A stretch of DNA of 64,000 nt from VXNE01 sp963668365. GTDB lineage: Bacteria; Pseudomonadota; Gammaproteobacteria; Pseudomonadales; Azotimanducaceae. Where the stretch lies: NCBI GenBank assembly GCA_963668365.1, contig OY764266.1, positions 4,588,001-4,652,000 on the forward strand, in the 5' to 3' direction. Below the pieces are notes generated by a model. The model did not search any database. It was not told the DNA's origin and worked only from the letters and a program-made list of their open reading frames with translations. Made by a program: the position numbers and the translations under genes. This document shows, piece after piece, positions 11,407 through 20,437 of the stretch. Positions within the stretch are counted from its first letter, which is position 1. Each line of letters starts with the position of its first letter.

Positions 11407-11429
11407 CCCTTGCTAGTCAAGGGCTTTTT
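11407..11429. terminator. Hairpin with flanking A and T tracts between divergent genes
   Basis: CCCTTG (11407-11412), loop CTAGT, CAAGGG (11418-11423), followed by CTTTTT and preceded by AAAAA, so it reads as a bidirectional intrinsic terminator. It stands alone in the 145-base gap between the divergent yyaL-like gene and rppH, where no gene ends. It may be an attenuator in the rppH leader, a spacer insulating the two promoters, or a relic. Confidence 0.5.
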
Positions 11430-11463
11430 GTGCGCTCACAGATTGTGTGGAACAATCGCGTGC

Positions 11464-11982
11464 ATGGGAAGGGCGAAGGACAATATCGACGCGCACGGCT
11501 TTCGTTCCAACGTGGGCATCGTCGTCGCCAATGATCGGGGACAGGTGCTGTGGGCTCGCAGGGTCGGCGGTCACGACGCCTGGCAGTTTCCCCAGGGCGG
11601 CATCCTGCGGGACGAGTCGCCCGAGACCGCGCTTTACCGGGAGCTTCACGAGGAGGTGGGCGTTCGGCGCGGCGACGTCGAGATCGTCGCATCGACGCGC
11701 GGCTGGTTGCGCTATCGATTGCCGAAGAGGTATCTGCGCAACAACAGTCGGGGAGCAAGAGCGTCCAGATTCGTCGGACAGAAACAGAAGTGGTTCCTGC
11801 TGCGCCTGCTCGGCGACGATTCGCTGGTGGATCTCGGTTGTTCCCGCAAGCCCGAATTCGATTCCTGGCAATGGGTGAGCTACTGGTATCCCCTGACCCA
11901 GGTAGTCAACTTCAAGCGCAACGTCTACCGGCGCGCGCTGCGCGAGTTTGCCCCTTCGCTGATCGTTGTCGAACAGTCGTGA
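11464..11982 (+). CDS. rppH: RNA pyrophosphohydrolase (Nudix)
   Basis: Removes pyrophosphate from the 5' end of transcripts to start mRNA decay. The 172 aa product has a perfect Nudix box, from the first Gly of GGILRDE through RELHEEVGV, after DAWQFPQGG. RppH-specific features follow: RYRLPKRYL, the GQKQKWFLLRL strand, and the C-terminal WYPLTQVVNFKRNVYRRAL. The ATG at 11464 gives the canonical opening with the IDAHGFRSNVGIVV strand. Its stop overlaps the GTG of ptsP, and rppH-ptsP is the conserved gammaproteobacterial pair. Confidence 0.93.
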   Translation: MGRAKDNIDAHGFRSNVGIVVANDRGQVLWARRVGGHDAWQFPQGGILRDESPETALYRELHEEVGVRRGDVEIVASTRGWLRYRLPKRYLRNNSRGARASRFVGQKQKWFLLRLLGDDSLVDLGCSRKPEFDSWQWVSYWYPLTQVVNFKRNVYRRALREFAPSLIVVEQS

Positions 11983-14270
11983 CCAACGGCGTGCTCGATG
12001 ACCTCCGCGAAATCGTCCAGGACGTGAACGCGGCTTCGAGCTTCCGAGCGGCGCTGAACACGATCGTCACCCGCGTGCGTACCGCGATGGCGACCGAGCT
12101 GTGTTCGGTCTACATCCTCGACCGGGGCACCGGCAAGTTTCAGTTCGCCGCCAACCAGGGATCGAATCCGGAGGCGGTGGGCCGCGTCGCCATCGGACCG
12201 GACGAAGGCCTGGTCGGCTTGGTCGCCGAGCGCGCGGAGCCCATCAATCTCGACGATGCCCCGAGCCATCCCCGCTTCCTGCACCTGGAGGAAATCGGCG
12301 AAGAAGCGTTTCACGCGTTTCTCGGCGTACCGATCATCCATCGGCGCCGCGTACTGGGCGTCCTGGTCGTGCGCCAGCGCGAAAGCCGGAGGTTCGACGA
12401 GGACGACGAGGCTTTCCTCATCACGTTGTCGGCGCAACTGGCGGCGGTCGTCGCCCATGCCGAGGCGGCTGGCGATATCGAGGCGCTGGCCAAGCCGGCC
12501 TCGGAGCAGACGGACACCCGCTTCACCGGCGTGTCCGGTTCTTCCGGCATCGCCATCGGCACGGCGGTGGTCATGCACCCCGGCACCAGCCTCGAGACCG
12601 TGCCCAACAAGGCGGCGGAGGACATCCACGCCGAACTCGAGATGCTTGACCGCGCCATCGGCCAGGTGCGCAACGACATCGAACAGGCGAGACGACGGCT
12701 TTCGTCGCTGCCCGAAGAGGAGCGCGTGCTGTTCGACGCATATCTCGGCATGCTCGACGACGACGCGCTGGCGGAGGAGATCCGGGAACGCATCCTCGGA
12801 GGCGAGTGGGCCCAGGGCGCTCTCAAGCAGGTCATCCTGGAGCACACCCGGGCGTTCGAGGAAATGCGGGACTCCTACCTGCGCGAACGCGCGGCCGACG
12901 TGCGCGAACTCGGTCAGCGGGTACTCGGCTACCTGCGGGACATCCACCGGCGCAAGGTCGAGTTCCCTGAAAACACCGTGCTGCTGGGTGACCAGGTCAC
13001 GGCGGCGATGCTGGCCGACATTCCGGTGGATCGCTTGCGCGGCATCGTCTCGCGGAAAGGCTCGGCCAACTCCCATGTCTCCATTCTGGCCCGCGCGCTC
13101 GGCGTGCCGACGGTGATGGGCGCGGTGGACGTCCCGTTGCACGGGGTGGAACAGAACACGCTCATCGTCGATGGTTTCTTCGGCCAGATCGTGGCCAATC
13201 CGTCGCGCCCCGTGGTCTCGCACTACACCGCATTGATGCAAGAGGAGCGCGAGTTCGCCGAGGAGCTCGAGGACCTGCGAGACCTTCCCTGCACGACCAG
13301 GGACGGTCAACGCGTAGCGCTATGGGTGAACATCGGACTGGTCGGTGACATCACGCGGTCGCTCGACCGCGGCGCGGAGGGGATCGGCCTGTTCCGCACG
13401 GAAGTGCCGTTCATGACCGAGGACCGATTCCCCACCGAAGAAGAGCAGCGCGCCGTCTATCGCGAGCACATGGAAGCCTTCGATCCGCGACCGGTCACGA
13501 TGCGGACCCTCGACATCGGCGGCGACAAGGCGCTGTCGTACTTTCCGATTTCCGAAGAGAACCCGTTCCTGGGGTGGCGCGGCATTCGCGTAACGCTCGA
13601 CCACCCGGAGATCTTCATGTCGCAGGTGCGCGCCATGATCAAGGCCAACGCCGGGCTCGAGGGCATTCTGCGCATCATGCTGCCGATGGTGAGCAACATG
13701 TCCGAAGTGCACGAGGCGCGAAGGCTGGTGAACCGGGCGCACCGGGAAGTGACGGAAGAAGGCTACGTTGTGCGGCAGCCCCTCACCGGGGTCATGATCG
13801 AGGTGCCCGCCGCGGTCTACCAGGCAAGGCAAATCGCCAGGCAGGTGGACTTTCTCGCCGTCGGCTCGAACGACCTGACCCAGTACATGCTGGCGGTGGA
13901 CAGGAACAATCCGCAGGTCGCACCGCTGTATCGCGAAGTGCATCCAGCGGTACTGCGGGCGCTCAGGGAAGTCGCCAAGGCGGCCCATGCCGAAGGCAAG
14001 GGCGTCGGCATCTGCGGCGAGCTCGCCGGCACGCCCGAAGGCGCGGTCCTGTGCGTCGCCATGGGCTATGACGTGCTGTCGATGAACGCGACCCACCTGC
14101 CCAAAGTGAAATGGGTGATCCGCCACGTGTCCGTGCGCGACTGTCGTCGCATCCTCGCACGCGCCCTGCGCATGGACGACGCCGACGAGATACTGCGTTT
14201 CATCCGTTCGGAGATGGTGCGCACCGGCCTCGGGCGCGTCGTGCCGCACTACGACTTGCCGGAGGCGTAG
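11979..14270 (+). CDS. ptsP: Phosphoenolpyruvate-protein phosphotransferase PtsP (EI-Ntr)
   Basis: First enzyme of the nitrogen phosphotransferase system; it takes phosphate from PEP and passes it to NPr. The 763 aa protein has an N-terminal GAF domain (about residues 1-160), then the EI N-domain. The swivelling phospho-His domain carries SHVSILARALGVPTVMG, with the active His, and the PEP-binding barrel has MRTLDIGGDKALSY, GSNDLTQYML and GVGICGELAGTP. The start is the GTG at 11979, overlapping the rppH stop (GTGA). No ptsO or ptsN is in the window. Confidence 0.94.
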   Translation: MTNGVLDDLREIVQDVNAASSFRAALNTIVTRVRTAMATELCSVYILDRGTGKFQFAANQGSNPEAVGRVAIGPDEGLVGLVAERAEPINLDDAPSHPRFLHLEEIGEEAFHAFLGVPIIHRRRVLGVLVVRQRESRRFDEDDEAFLITLSAQLAAVVAHAEAAGDIEALAKPASEQTDTRFTGVSGSSGIAIGTAVVMHPGTSLETVPNKAAEDIHAELEMLDRAIGQVRNDIEQARRRLSSLPEEERVLFDAYLGMLDDDALAEEIRERILGGEWAQGALKQVILEHTRAFEEMRDSYLRERAADVRELGQRVLGYLRDIHRRKVEFPENTVLLGDQVTAAMLADIPVDRLRGIVSRKGSANSHVSILARALGVPTVMGAVDVPLHGVEQNTLIVDGFFGQIVANPSRPVVSHYTALMQEEREFAEELEDLRDLPCTTRDGQRVALWVNIGLVGDITRSLDRGAEGIGLFRTEVPFMTEDRFPTEEEQRAVYREHMEAFDPRPVTMRTLDIGGDKALSYFPISEENPFLGWRGIRVTLDHPEIFMSQVRAMIKANAGLEGILRIMLPMVSNMSEVHEARRLVNRAHREVTEEGYVVRQPLTGVMIEVPAAVYQARQIARQVDFLAVGSNDLTQYMLAVDRNNPQVAPLYREVHPAVLRALREVAKAAHAEGKGVGICGELAGTPEGAVLCVAMGYDVLSMNATHLPKVKWVIRHVSVRDCRRILARALRMDDADEILRFIRSEMVRTGLGRVVPHYDLPEA

Positions 14271-14278
14271 AGCGCCCG

Positions 14279-17002
14279 CTATCCACCGATCTCCCGCGCT
14301 ATCCAATCCAGCAGGGCCACCACGGACGCCACTTCGTCGTCCGGGTCCTCGTCGCGCAATAGACGCAGCAGATCGTCGAGTGATTCTGTGGGCATCGAAA
14401 GGTCCAAGTCTTGCAGGCAAGCGGCGGCGGTCGCGGGATCTTCCGGTTGGTCGTGGCCGCGAACGATGGCGAGCGCGCCTGCGCCGAGCTGAATCGCCTC
14501 GATGGCGGGCACGCGGGCTTCGGCCGGGAAACCGCCGCCAATAAGCAGCGTTGCGGCCTGCAGCTTTCGACGCGCCCGCTCCAACAGCGGAGTCGCCCGG
14601 AGCAGACGTTGTCGGGAGGCGTCTTCCGGCGTCGGGGGCGAATGGATTTCGACCATGGCGCTGCCCGTCCAGGAGATCATTCCCGCGGCGGCGAGGCGAC
14701 GCATGGTCTCGTAGCTATCGGGGTCGATGACGCGGACATGCAGGCCCGCGGCGGCTGCGAGGCGCTGTTCCTCTTCGGCGACGGCGCGGTCCGAGGGCCG
14801 CGAGACTACGGCCAAGGCATTCTTTCCGTCTTCCGAAACCAGCAGGCGGCTGAGGTCTTCGTCGAACTCGTCGATGAAAGGCTGCCTGAGCGCGTCTCTC
14901 GGGTCGGTCTGGCTGGATTGCGCCTGCGCCGGCTTGGCGTCCCGATGCAGAACGGCATCGAGGCGCTCCATGAAGGCGGCCCGACCGCTCGGGAGCTTGA
15001 TTGCCGTCAGATCTCCCCGACCATCGAGCACGCCTTCGGCCAAGGCGCGCTTCTGGTCTATGAGACCGAGCATCCGATGTTCGATCGTGTCCTCGCTGAC
15101 CAGATTGATGACCGTCACGGGGCGAGTCTGGTGCTTTCGCCAGGCGCGGGCGATGCGCTGCTCCAGGCGGGCGGGGTTCCACGGCAAGTCGAGATTGATC
15201 ACGGTGTCCGCGACCTGCAGGTTGAGGCCCACGCCGCCGGATTCCGATGAGAGGAACAAGCGGCAGTCCGGATCCTCGCGGAAACGGCGGATCTCGTTGC
15301 GACGGCGCTGTTGCGGCACCTGGCCCGTATGCCACGCGAACTCGATGTTCTGTTCCACGGCGTATTCGCGCACGAGATCGAGCATGCGGATCCATTCGGA
15401 GAAAACGATGACCTTGCGGCTCGGCTGCGCCAGGAGATCAGGGAACAGCTCGCGGATTTCATCGAGTTTGGGACATTCGAAATCGCCCTCCTCCAGGATG
15501 CCCGGCGTGTCGCAGACCATTCTCATGCAGGCCAGGTAGCGCTGCAGCCGCTCGAACTCCTCCTTCGTCAGCGGTCGCCGGGCGGACAGGGCCGCCAGAC
15601 GTCCGACGAGACCTTCGTAGTCGTTGTAGAAGGTCTTCTGGGCATCCGTCATGGATACGAAGAACGTCTTGACCGAGCGGGCGGGCAATTCGTCGTCCAC
15701 CTCGTCCTTGCGCCGCCGCAGCATCACGGACGACACGCGTCTGGCCAGTTCATCCAGATTCCGATAACCGATGGCGCGGCCTCGCTCGTCGAGGTCGTAG
15801 AAATCGCGGTTGAAACGGAACAGCGGGCCGAGCAGGCCCGGGTCGAGGAATTGAACGATGGAGTAGATTTCGTCGATGCGGTTCTCGAGCGGAGTGCCGG
15901 TGAGCACGAAGGCATACGGGCTGTCGAGCCTTTTCACCGCGGCAGCGGTCTGGGTGCGCCAGTTCTTGATGCGCTGCGCTTCATCCAGAATCACCACTTC
16001 TGGACGCAGTGTCCCCAGCAGGTCGGGCCCGTCCGCTATCACCTGCTCGTAGTTGCACAAGGTGAAGAACGTGTGTCGGGCATAGGCCCGCCGGCGCTCG
16101 GACGGGTTGCCGAAGACCAGCGTCGTTTCCAGGTCGGAGAACTTCGCGATCTGCTCGCGCCATTCTTCCTTCAGTGACGCGGGCGATACGACGAGCACCC
16201 GCCGCACGCCGCGCCGTTGGGCCAGCAGCGCGCAGGCAGCAATGGCTTGCACGGTTTTGCCGAGTCCCATGTCATCGGCGAGCATGACGCGCTCGCCGAA
16301 TGCCAGATGCAATGCGCCTTCGACCTGGTAGGGCAAGAGCGGGTGCTTGAGCATATCCATCGTCGCCGCGCCGGATCGCAGGTCCGCCTCGAACCGAGCC
16401 CGGTCGCGTTGTCGGCGCCGGCTTGCGCGCCGGGCCGCCGCCCACCCCTCCATCTGGCGCGAAACTCGAACATGGCCCGGATGCGCGTCGGCGAGTTTCC
16501 GCAAAGCGGCGCACGCGGCCCGCGAACCGTTTCGCAGACGTCCGCAGAGCTGATTCGTCTCATCGAGCAGGGGCGGCGCCGGCGTCGGCGCCGATACGGT
16601 CAGCCCACGTTCGCCGCCTCGATCCACATAGACTTCAATCCTGCCGCTGTCTTCCCCCCGCCGCGCGCGCCCGCCGCGCGGGTCGAGCTTGCGCAACGCC
16701 GCCTCGATGTGCTTGCAGGTGCCGAGACCGTTGGTCAGATGATCGCGGCACTCGCAGGAATTGGTCCGAGCGCCGAAGGACCGGATTTCCACCGCGTAGT
16801 CAGCGCCGCTGGAAGACGTGACCAGGTAGTCCCCGAACGGATGCGCCACATCGTCCAACGACCGGATGGCGTCGATTTCCGTGCGTCCTCGCCATTCGCG
16901 TCGGCGAATCTCGTCCTCGTCCGTAGTCAGCCAGCCAAGCACCCTCGGCGGTCGATCCTTCTCCCGTTGCCTGCGCGATGCCCCGTCGGTCGATCCTCTC
17001 AC
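14279..17002 (-). CDS. SWIM zinc-finger SNF2-family helicase
   Basis: DNA-dependent ATPase of the SNF2 group. An N-terminal SWIM-type finger is visible as Cys83-x-Cys85-x10-Cys96-x-His98, followed by two RecA lobes. Motifs are DDMGLGKTVQA (Walker A), VVILDEAQRIKN (DEAQ), LTGTPLENRIDEIYS, VFSEWIRMLDLV, and SSESGGVGLNLQVADTVI with the final arginine finger EQRIARAWRKHQ. A C-terminal extension of about 230 aa has no feature I recognise. The start is GTG at 17002. Likely a chromatin or repair-associated helicase; its target is unknown. It converges on ptsP with 8 bases between the stops. Confidence 0.86.
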   Translation of the reverse strand: MRGSTDGASRRQREKDRPPRVLGWLTTDEDEIRRREWRGRTEIDAIRSLDDVAHPFGDYLVTSSSGADYAVEIRSFGARTNSCECRDHLTNGLGTCKHIEAALRKLDPRGGRARRGEDSGRIEVYVDRGGERGLTVSAPTPAPPLLDETNQLCGRLRNGSRAACAALRKLADAHPGHVRVSRQMEGWAAARRASRRRQRDRARFEADLRSGAATMDMLKHPLLPYQVEGALHLAFGERVMLADDMGLGKTVQAIAACALLAQRRGVRRVLVVSPASLKEEWREQIAKFSDLETTLVFGNPSERRRAYARHTFFTLCNYEQVIADGPDLLGTLRPEVVILDEAQRIKNWRTQTAAAVKRLDSPYAFVLTGTPLENRIDEIYSIVQFLDPGLLGPLFRFNRDFYDLDERGRAIGYRNLDELARRVSSVMLRRRKDEVDDELPARSVKTFFVSMTDAQKTFYNDYEGLVGRLAALSARRPLTKEEFERLQRYLACMRMVCDTPGILEEGDFECPKLDEIRELFPDLLAQPSRKVIVFSEWIRMLDLVREYAVEQNIEFAWHTGQVPQQRRRNEIRRFREDPDCRLFLSSESGGVGLNLQVADTVINLDLPWNPARLEQRIARAWRKHQTRPVTVINLVSEDTIEHRMLGLIDQKRALAEGVLDGRGDLTAIKLPSGRAAFMERLDAVLHRDAKPAQAQSSQTDPRDALRQPFIDEFDEDLSRLLVSEDGKNALAVVSRPSDRAVAEEEQRLAAAAGLHVRVIDPDSYETMRRLAAAGMISWTGSAMVEIHSPPTPEDASRQRLLRATPLLERARRKLQAATLLIGGGFPAEARVPAIEAIQLGAGALAIVRGHDQPEDPATAAACLQDLDLSMPTESLDDLLRLLRDEDPDDEVASVVALLDWIAREIGG

Positions 17003-17076
17003 CCGATTGCCTGCTTCCCGCCCTCGATGCTATGAATCAATCGCGCCACGAAATAATTGTTGCCGGCGCATGATCC

Positions 17077-17883
17077 TCAGTCTGTCGGATTGTTGTTGAA
17101 CATCCAAGTGCGCCCGCCGTCCACAACCAGGTCGTGGGCGTTGACGTAGCTGCCGGCATCGCTCGCGAGAAACAGCGCCGCCTCGGCGATGTCATGCGAC
17201 ACGCCGCTTCGGGGCAAGGGTGTCGCCTTGGCCAGGTTGTCCCGCAGCTTCCGCATCTTGTCCGCGTTCTCCCCGTCGCTCAGCGTGTTGGCGCGCGCGG
17301 AACCGCCCCAGAAAATCGGTGTGGCGATCGCGCCCGGTGAAATCGCGTTGACGCGAATGCGGTGGGATCCGAGTTCGACGCCCGCCAGGCGCGTGCAATG
17401 CGTGACGGCGGCCTTCAGCGTCGAATACAGGATGTTCCCCTGGCGGTAGCGCAATCCCGCGATGCTGGAGTTGTTGATGATCGCGCCGCCCCCCGCGGCC
17501 TTCATCGGCTCGATGGCGTGGCGGATGCCGAGCATGACGCTCGCCAGGAGCACGCGGCAACTCTGTTCTATCTCGGCCGCCGTGATGGTCGATATCTCCG
17601 TTCGAATCGACGAGCCCGCGTTGTTGAACAGCACATCGAGCCTGCCGAAGCGGTCCACCGCGGCGTCGATGGAAGCCTTGATGTCTTCCTCGCGGGTGAC
17701 GTCGGCATGGAAGTAGACGGCATTGTCCCCGAGTCTTTCCGCCAAGGCCGCGCCCTTGTCGCGGGAGCGCCCCGTCAGCACGACCTTCGCGCCCTCCTCC
17801 ACGAAAAGCTCGACCGTCGCCTCGCCGATGCCGCTGGTCCCGCCCGTGACGACCGCTACCTTGCCTTCCAATCGACCGCTCAT
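17077..17883 (-). CDS. Short-chain dehydrogenase/reductase
   Basis: NAD(P)-dependent classical SDR, 268 aa. The cofactor loop TGGTSGIG is at residues 13-20, NNAG at 87-90, and the catalytic set Ser140, Tyr153 and Lys157 is intact (YSTLK). SPGAIATPI follows, and VNAHDLVVDGGR is the usual C-terminal signature. The start is the ATG at 17883, because GGAGG lies five bases upstream; the frame stays open further upstream. The substrate is not predictable. It stands alone, divergent from the VapBC-like pair. Confidence 0.9.
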   Translation of the reverse strand: MSGRLEGKVAVVTGGTSGIGEATVELFVEEGAKVVLTGRSRDKGAALAERLGDNAVYFHADVTREEDIKASIDAAVDRFGRLDVLFNNAGSSIRTEISTITAAEIEQSCRVLLASVMLGIRHAIEPMKAAGGGAIINNSSIAGLRYRQGNILYSTLKAAVTHCTRLAGVELGSHRIRVNAISPGAIATPIFWGGSARANTLSDGENADKMRKLRDNLAKATPLPRSGVSHDIAEAALFLASDAGSYVNAHDLVVDGGRTWMFNNNPTD

Positions 17884-17998
17884 CCAATCCTCCATGTGCC
17901 TTGAACGCATGATCGTAGCATCGGGACAACCTGAACGCGTGCCTCGAAACATCTTTGTGCAACGGTGCGTCTCATGGCGGAACCGGCAGTTTCAGGAT

Positions 17999-18038
17999 TT
18001 GAATTACCCAGGTAATGCCGCTAAATTACCTGGGTAAT
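17999..18038 (+). promoter_or_regulatory. Promoter and twin-palindrome operator of the first VapBC-like pair
   Basis: A promoter reads TTGAAT (17999-18004), 17-base spacer, TAAATT (18022-18027). Overlying it are ATTACCCAGGTAAT (18003-18016) and ATTACCTGGGTAAT (18025-18038). Each is a near-perfect palindrome and they are exact reverse complements of each other. Centres are 22 bp apart, two helical turns, so two dimers would bind the same face and block both promoter boxes. This is the expected layout for autorepression by the AbrB-fold antitoxin encoded next. Confidence 0.8.
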
Positions 18039-18059
18039 GATTAGGTGAGGCAATCAGCA

Positions 18060-18320
18060 GTGGCCGGAGTTGAATCCAAGATCACGTCGCAAGGACAAAT
18101 CTCGATCCCCGCGCGCATTCGGCAGAAGCTCGGCCTGGTGCCCGGATCCAGGGTCGAGTGGTATGAGCAAGGTGACGACGTCATGGTGAGGAGGGCCTCA
18201 AAGTACTCCTCGCGAGACATCCACAACGCCATATTCCCGGCGTCTCCCCATCCGCATACGGTTGACGGGATGAATGAGGGCATCTCCGCGCATCTGCGAC
18301 GAAAGCATGCGCGCGATTGA
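18060..18320 (+). CDS. AbrB/MazE-fold antitoxin (VapB-like)
   Basis: Small swapped-hairpin DNA-binding protein, 86 aa, with the diagnostic opening SKITSQGQISIPARIRQKLG and RVEWYEQGDDVMVRR. The C-terminal tail, which would block the toxin, is Ser/His/Pro-rich. The GTG at 18060 is preferred because AGGTGAGG lies nine bases before it; a GTG at 18045 in the same frame lies inside that ribosome site. It overlaps the PIN toxin by 14 bases. The twin operator upstream supports autoregulation. Confidence 0.85.
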   Translation: MAGVESKITSQGQISIPARIRQKLGLVPGSRVEWYEQGDDVMVRRASKYSSRDIHNAIFPASPHPHTVDGMNEGISAHLRRKHARD

Positions 18321-18687
18321 CACCAGTGTTCTCGTCAGGCTGTTGGTTCGCGACGATCCGGATCAGGTCGAAAGGGCCGAAACGTTCGTCGCTTCGGGCG
18401 CTTGGGTTTCCCACCTGGCGCTTGCGGAATCCGTCTGGGTTCTTGCCTCGGTGTACGGCCTGAACGCGGAGCGGATCATCACTGCGGTCCAGATGTTGCT
18501 CGAGCATGACCGGCTGGTGCTGCAGGATGGAAATGTGGTCGAGGCAGCCCTGGGTGCATTCCGACGACGACCCGGGGCGGGATTCTCCGACTGCCTGATC
18601 GTCGAGATAGCCCGCAAGGCCGGCCACCATCCGGTGGGAACGTTTGACCGGTCGATATCTCGCCTGGACGGTGCCATCGATCTCTGA
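18307..18687 (+). CDS. PIN-domain toxin (VapC-like)
   Basis: Putative metal-dependent ribonuclease toxin, 126 aa. The PIN acidic residues are visible in AIDTSVLVRLLVRDD (first Asp), LALAESVWVL (Glu), FSDCLIVEIA (Asp), and TFDRSISRLDGA (final Asp). The ATG at 18307 gives the canonical short lead before IDTSV and overlaps the antitoxin end. Together with the preceding gene it makes a type II toxin-antitoxin pair. The RNA target cannot be read from the sequence. Confidence 0.87.
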   Translation: MRAIDTSVLVRLLVRDDPDQVERAETFVASGAWVSHLALAESVWVLASVYGLNAERIITAVQMLLEHDRLVLQDGNVVEAALGAFRRRPGAGFSDCLIVEIARKAGHHPVGTFDRSISRLDGAIDL

Positions 18688-18756
18688 CAAAGCCCGTGGC
18701 AAGCCCCGGTGCCCGCCGGATTGCGGATCACGACAACGGGCGATAGGCTGACCTCG

Positions 18757-19584
18757 ATGCGCGCTTACCTCGACATCCTGCGGGACGTGCTCGAACACGG
18801 CGAGCGGCGCGAGGACCGCACGGGCGTCGGCACGCTGTCCCGTTTCGGCTACCAGATGCGCTACTCGATGGCCGACGGCTTCCCGGCGGTGACGACCAAG
18901 AGACTGGTCTGGAAGTCCATGGTCTCCGAACTGCTCTGGTTCGTGTCCGGATCGGACAACATCAACGACCTGAAGGCGATCTATCCCCACAACAGGCTTT
19001 GGGACGGCAACTACGGCGACTATCTCAAGCGCCTCAGCGTCTCCGCCAACGACGGATCGATGGGGCGCATCTACGGAGCGCAGTGGCGGCGCTGGGACGG
19101 CGGCGTGGACCAGTTGCAGGACGCCATCGACCTGATCCGCGGCGATCCCGGTTCGCGCCGCATCATCGTCAACGCCTGGAACGCCTCCGAGGTCCGCGCG
19201 CAGGATGTCGCGCTACCGCCGTGCCACAGCTTCTTCCAGTTTTACGTGGCGGGCGGCAAGCTGTCGCTGCACATGTATCAGCGCTCGGCCGACCTGTTTC
19301 TCGGCGTGCCGCTCAACATCGCGTCCTACGCACTGCTGCTGCAAATAGTGGCGAGGATCACCGACCTTGCGCCCGGCGACTTCATTCACTCGCTGGGCGA
19401 CGCCCACATCTACCTGAACCACATGGACGCCGTCGGGCGCCAACTCGCGCGCGATCCTTATCCCTTGCCGAGGCTCGAGATCGACGATCGCGGCCAGCGT
19501 GAGATCGACGACTTCCGATTCGAGGACTTCCGCCTGGTCGACTATCGGTGTCATCCGGCGATCAGGGCCGAAATGGCGGTCTGA
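18757..19584 (+). CDS. thyA: Thymidylate synthase
   Basis: Makes dTMP from dUMP with 5,10-methylenetetrahydrofolate. The 275 aa protein has the nucleophile Cys156 in LPPCHSFFQFYV, RSADLFLGVPLNIASYALL, and the dUMP-binding HIYLNHMDAV. It opens MRAYLDILRDVLEHGERREDRTGVGT, which supports the ATG at 18757; the frame is open 16 codons further upstream without similarity. folA, which recycles the dihydrofolate made here, is about 1.7 kb downstream. It converges on the NRDE gene with 9 bases between. Confidence 0.97.
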   Translation: MRAYLDILRDVLEHGERREDRTGVGTLSRFGYQMRYSMADGFPAVTTKRLVWKSMVSELLWFVSGSDNINDLKAIYPHNRLWDGNYGDYLKRLSVSANDGSMGRIYGAQWRRWDGGVDQLQDAIDLIRGDPGSRRIIVNAWNASEVRAQDVALPPCHSFFQFYVAGGKLSLHMYQRSADLFLGVPLNIASYALLLQIVARITDLAPGDFIHSLGDAHIYLNHMDAVGRQLARDPYPLPRLEIDDRGQREIDDFRFEDFRLVDYRCHPAIRAEMAV

Positions 19585-19593
19585 GATTCGCGG

Positions 19594-20397
19594 TTAAAGG
19601 GCCGCTTTCCGACCATCCCGAGCCAACCCGTCCATCGCGACGGGTCCGCCGTCACCCGCTTCGCGAACGCGGATTGTCTCGGTCACACGGCCGCCGGGCT
19701 CTCCCATCGGGCCGTACTGCTGTTCGGCGAACGCGACGCGCCCATGATCAAAGATCACCGCCGCGCTGGTGCGCGTGCCGTAGTCCTTGCCCCGCAGAAA
19801 CGCGGGCGTCGCGCGCCGCGCACTCTCCCGCTCGCGATCTCCGGGGAGACAGTCCGCCGAGCCATCGCAAAGGACGGAGAGCACACCGTCCGTCGCAGCG
19901 GTCGCCGCAATCGACCCCAGCGCGGCGATGCCGCGCGCAGACTTTGGCCATACGTCGTCGATGTGGGTGTTGGTCAGGCCATACACTCCGGGCGGCAGCA
20001 CCCGGACTTCGCTCGGGCGGTTGCACGCATACACGAGATCCTCGCCGTCAAAAGCGATGAAGTTGAAACCCTGATAGCGCGAGCCATCGATCGCCGCGGC
20101 ATAGTCCGCCGCCCTCGCGGCACCTTCCAGAAACCCCCTCGCCAGGTCACCTCGAGACGCTGGAGGTTTCTCCGTTCGCAAGAAATCCGTGTAGTTGGTC
20201 ACGGCGGCGAAGCGGCCGGTCGTCGATACCGCGAGCCATGTGCCGCCAGCGACAAGGTCGCGTCCCCCGAAGACATGCGGCGAGTCGTTCCAGTACCGTG
20301 CCGCATCGGACGCCCTGGCGTAGAATTCATCCCGGTTCGCGGCCACCACCAACGGGCGAGCCGGGGACGTTCGGTACGCGAATAGAATAAGGCACAC
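19594..20397 (-). CDS. NRDE (TANGO2-like) protein
   Basis: Member of the transport-and-Golgi-organisation 2 family, an Ntn-hydrolase-like fold with the name-giving NRDE motif (VVAANRDEFYARA). Further family blocks are FGGRDLVAGGTWLAV, VTNYTD, GFNFIAFDG, and GLTNTHIDDVWPK. The start is probably the GTG at 20397, giving the usual opening CLILFAYRT; the ATG at 20439 would add unrelated residues and overlap lgt. 267 aa. No biochemical function is settled for bacterial members. It lies on the opposite strand between thyA and lgt. Confidence 0.82.
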   Translation of the reverse strand: MCLILFAYRTSPARPLVVAANRDEFYARASDAARYWNDSPHVFGGRDLVAGGTWLAVSTTGRFAAVTNYTDFLRTEKPPASRGDLARGFLEGAARAADYAAAIDGSRYQGFNFIAFDGEDLVYACNRPSEVRVLPPGVYGLTNTHIDDVWPKSARGIAALGSIAATAATDGVLSVLCDGSADCLPGDRERESARRATPAFLRGKDYGTRTSAAVIFDHGRVAFAEQQYGPMGEPGGRVTETIRVREAGDGGPVAMDGLARDGRKAAL

Positions 20398-20437
20398 TGT
20401 CGAAACGGCAGTTCGGGAATAAGGCGCGAAGTCTAGC

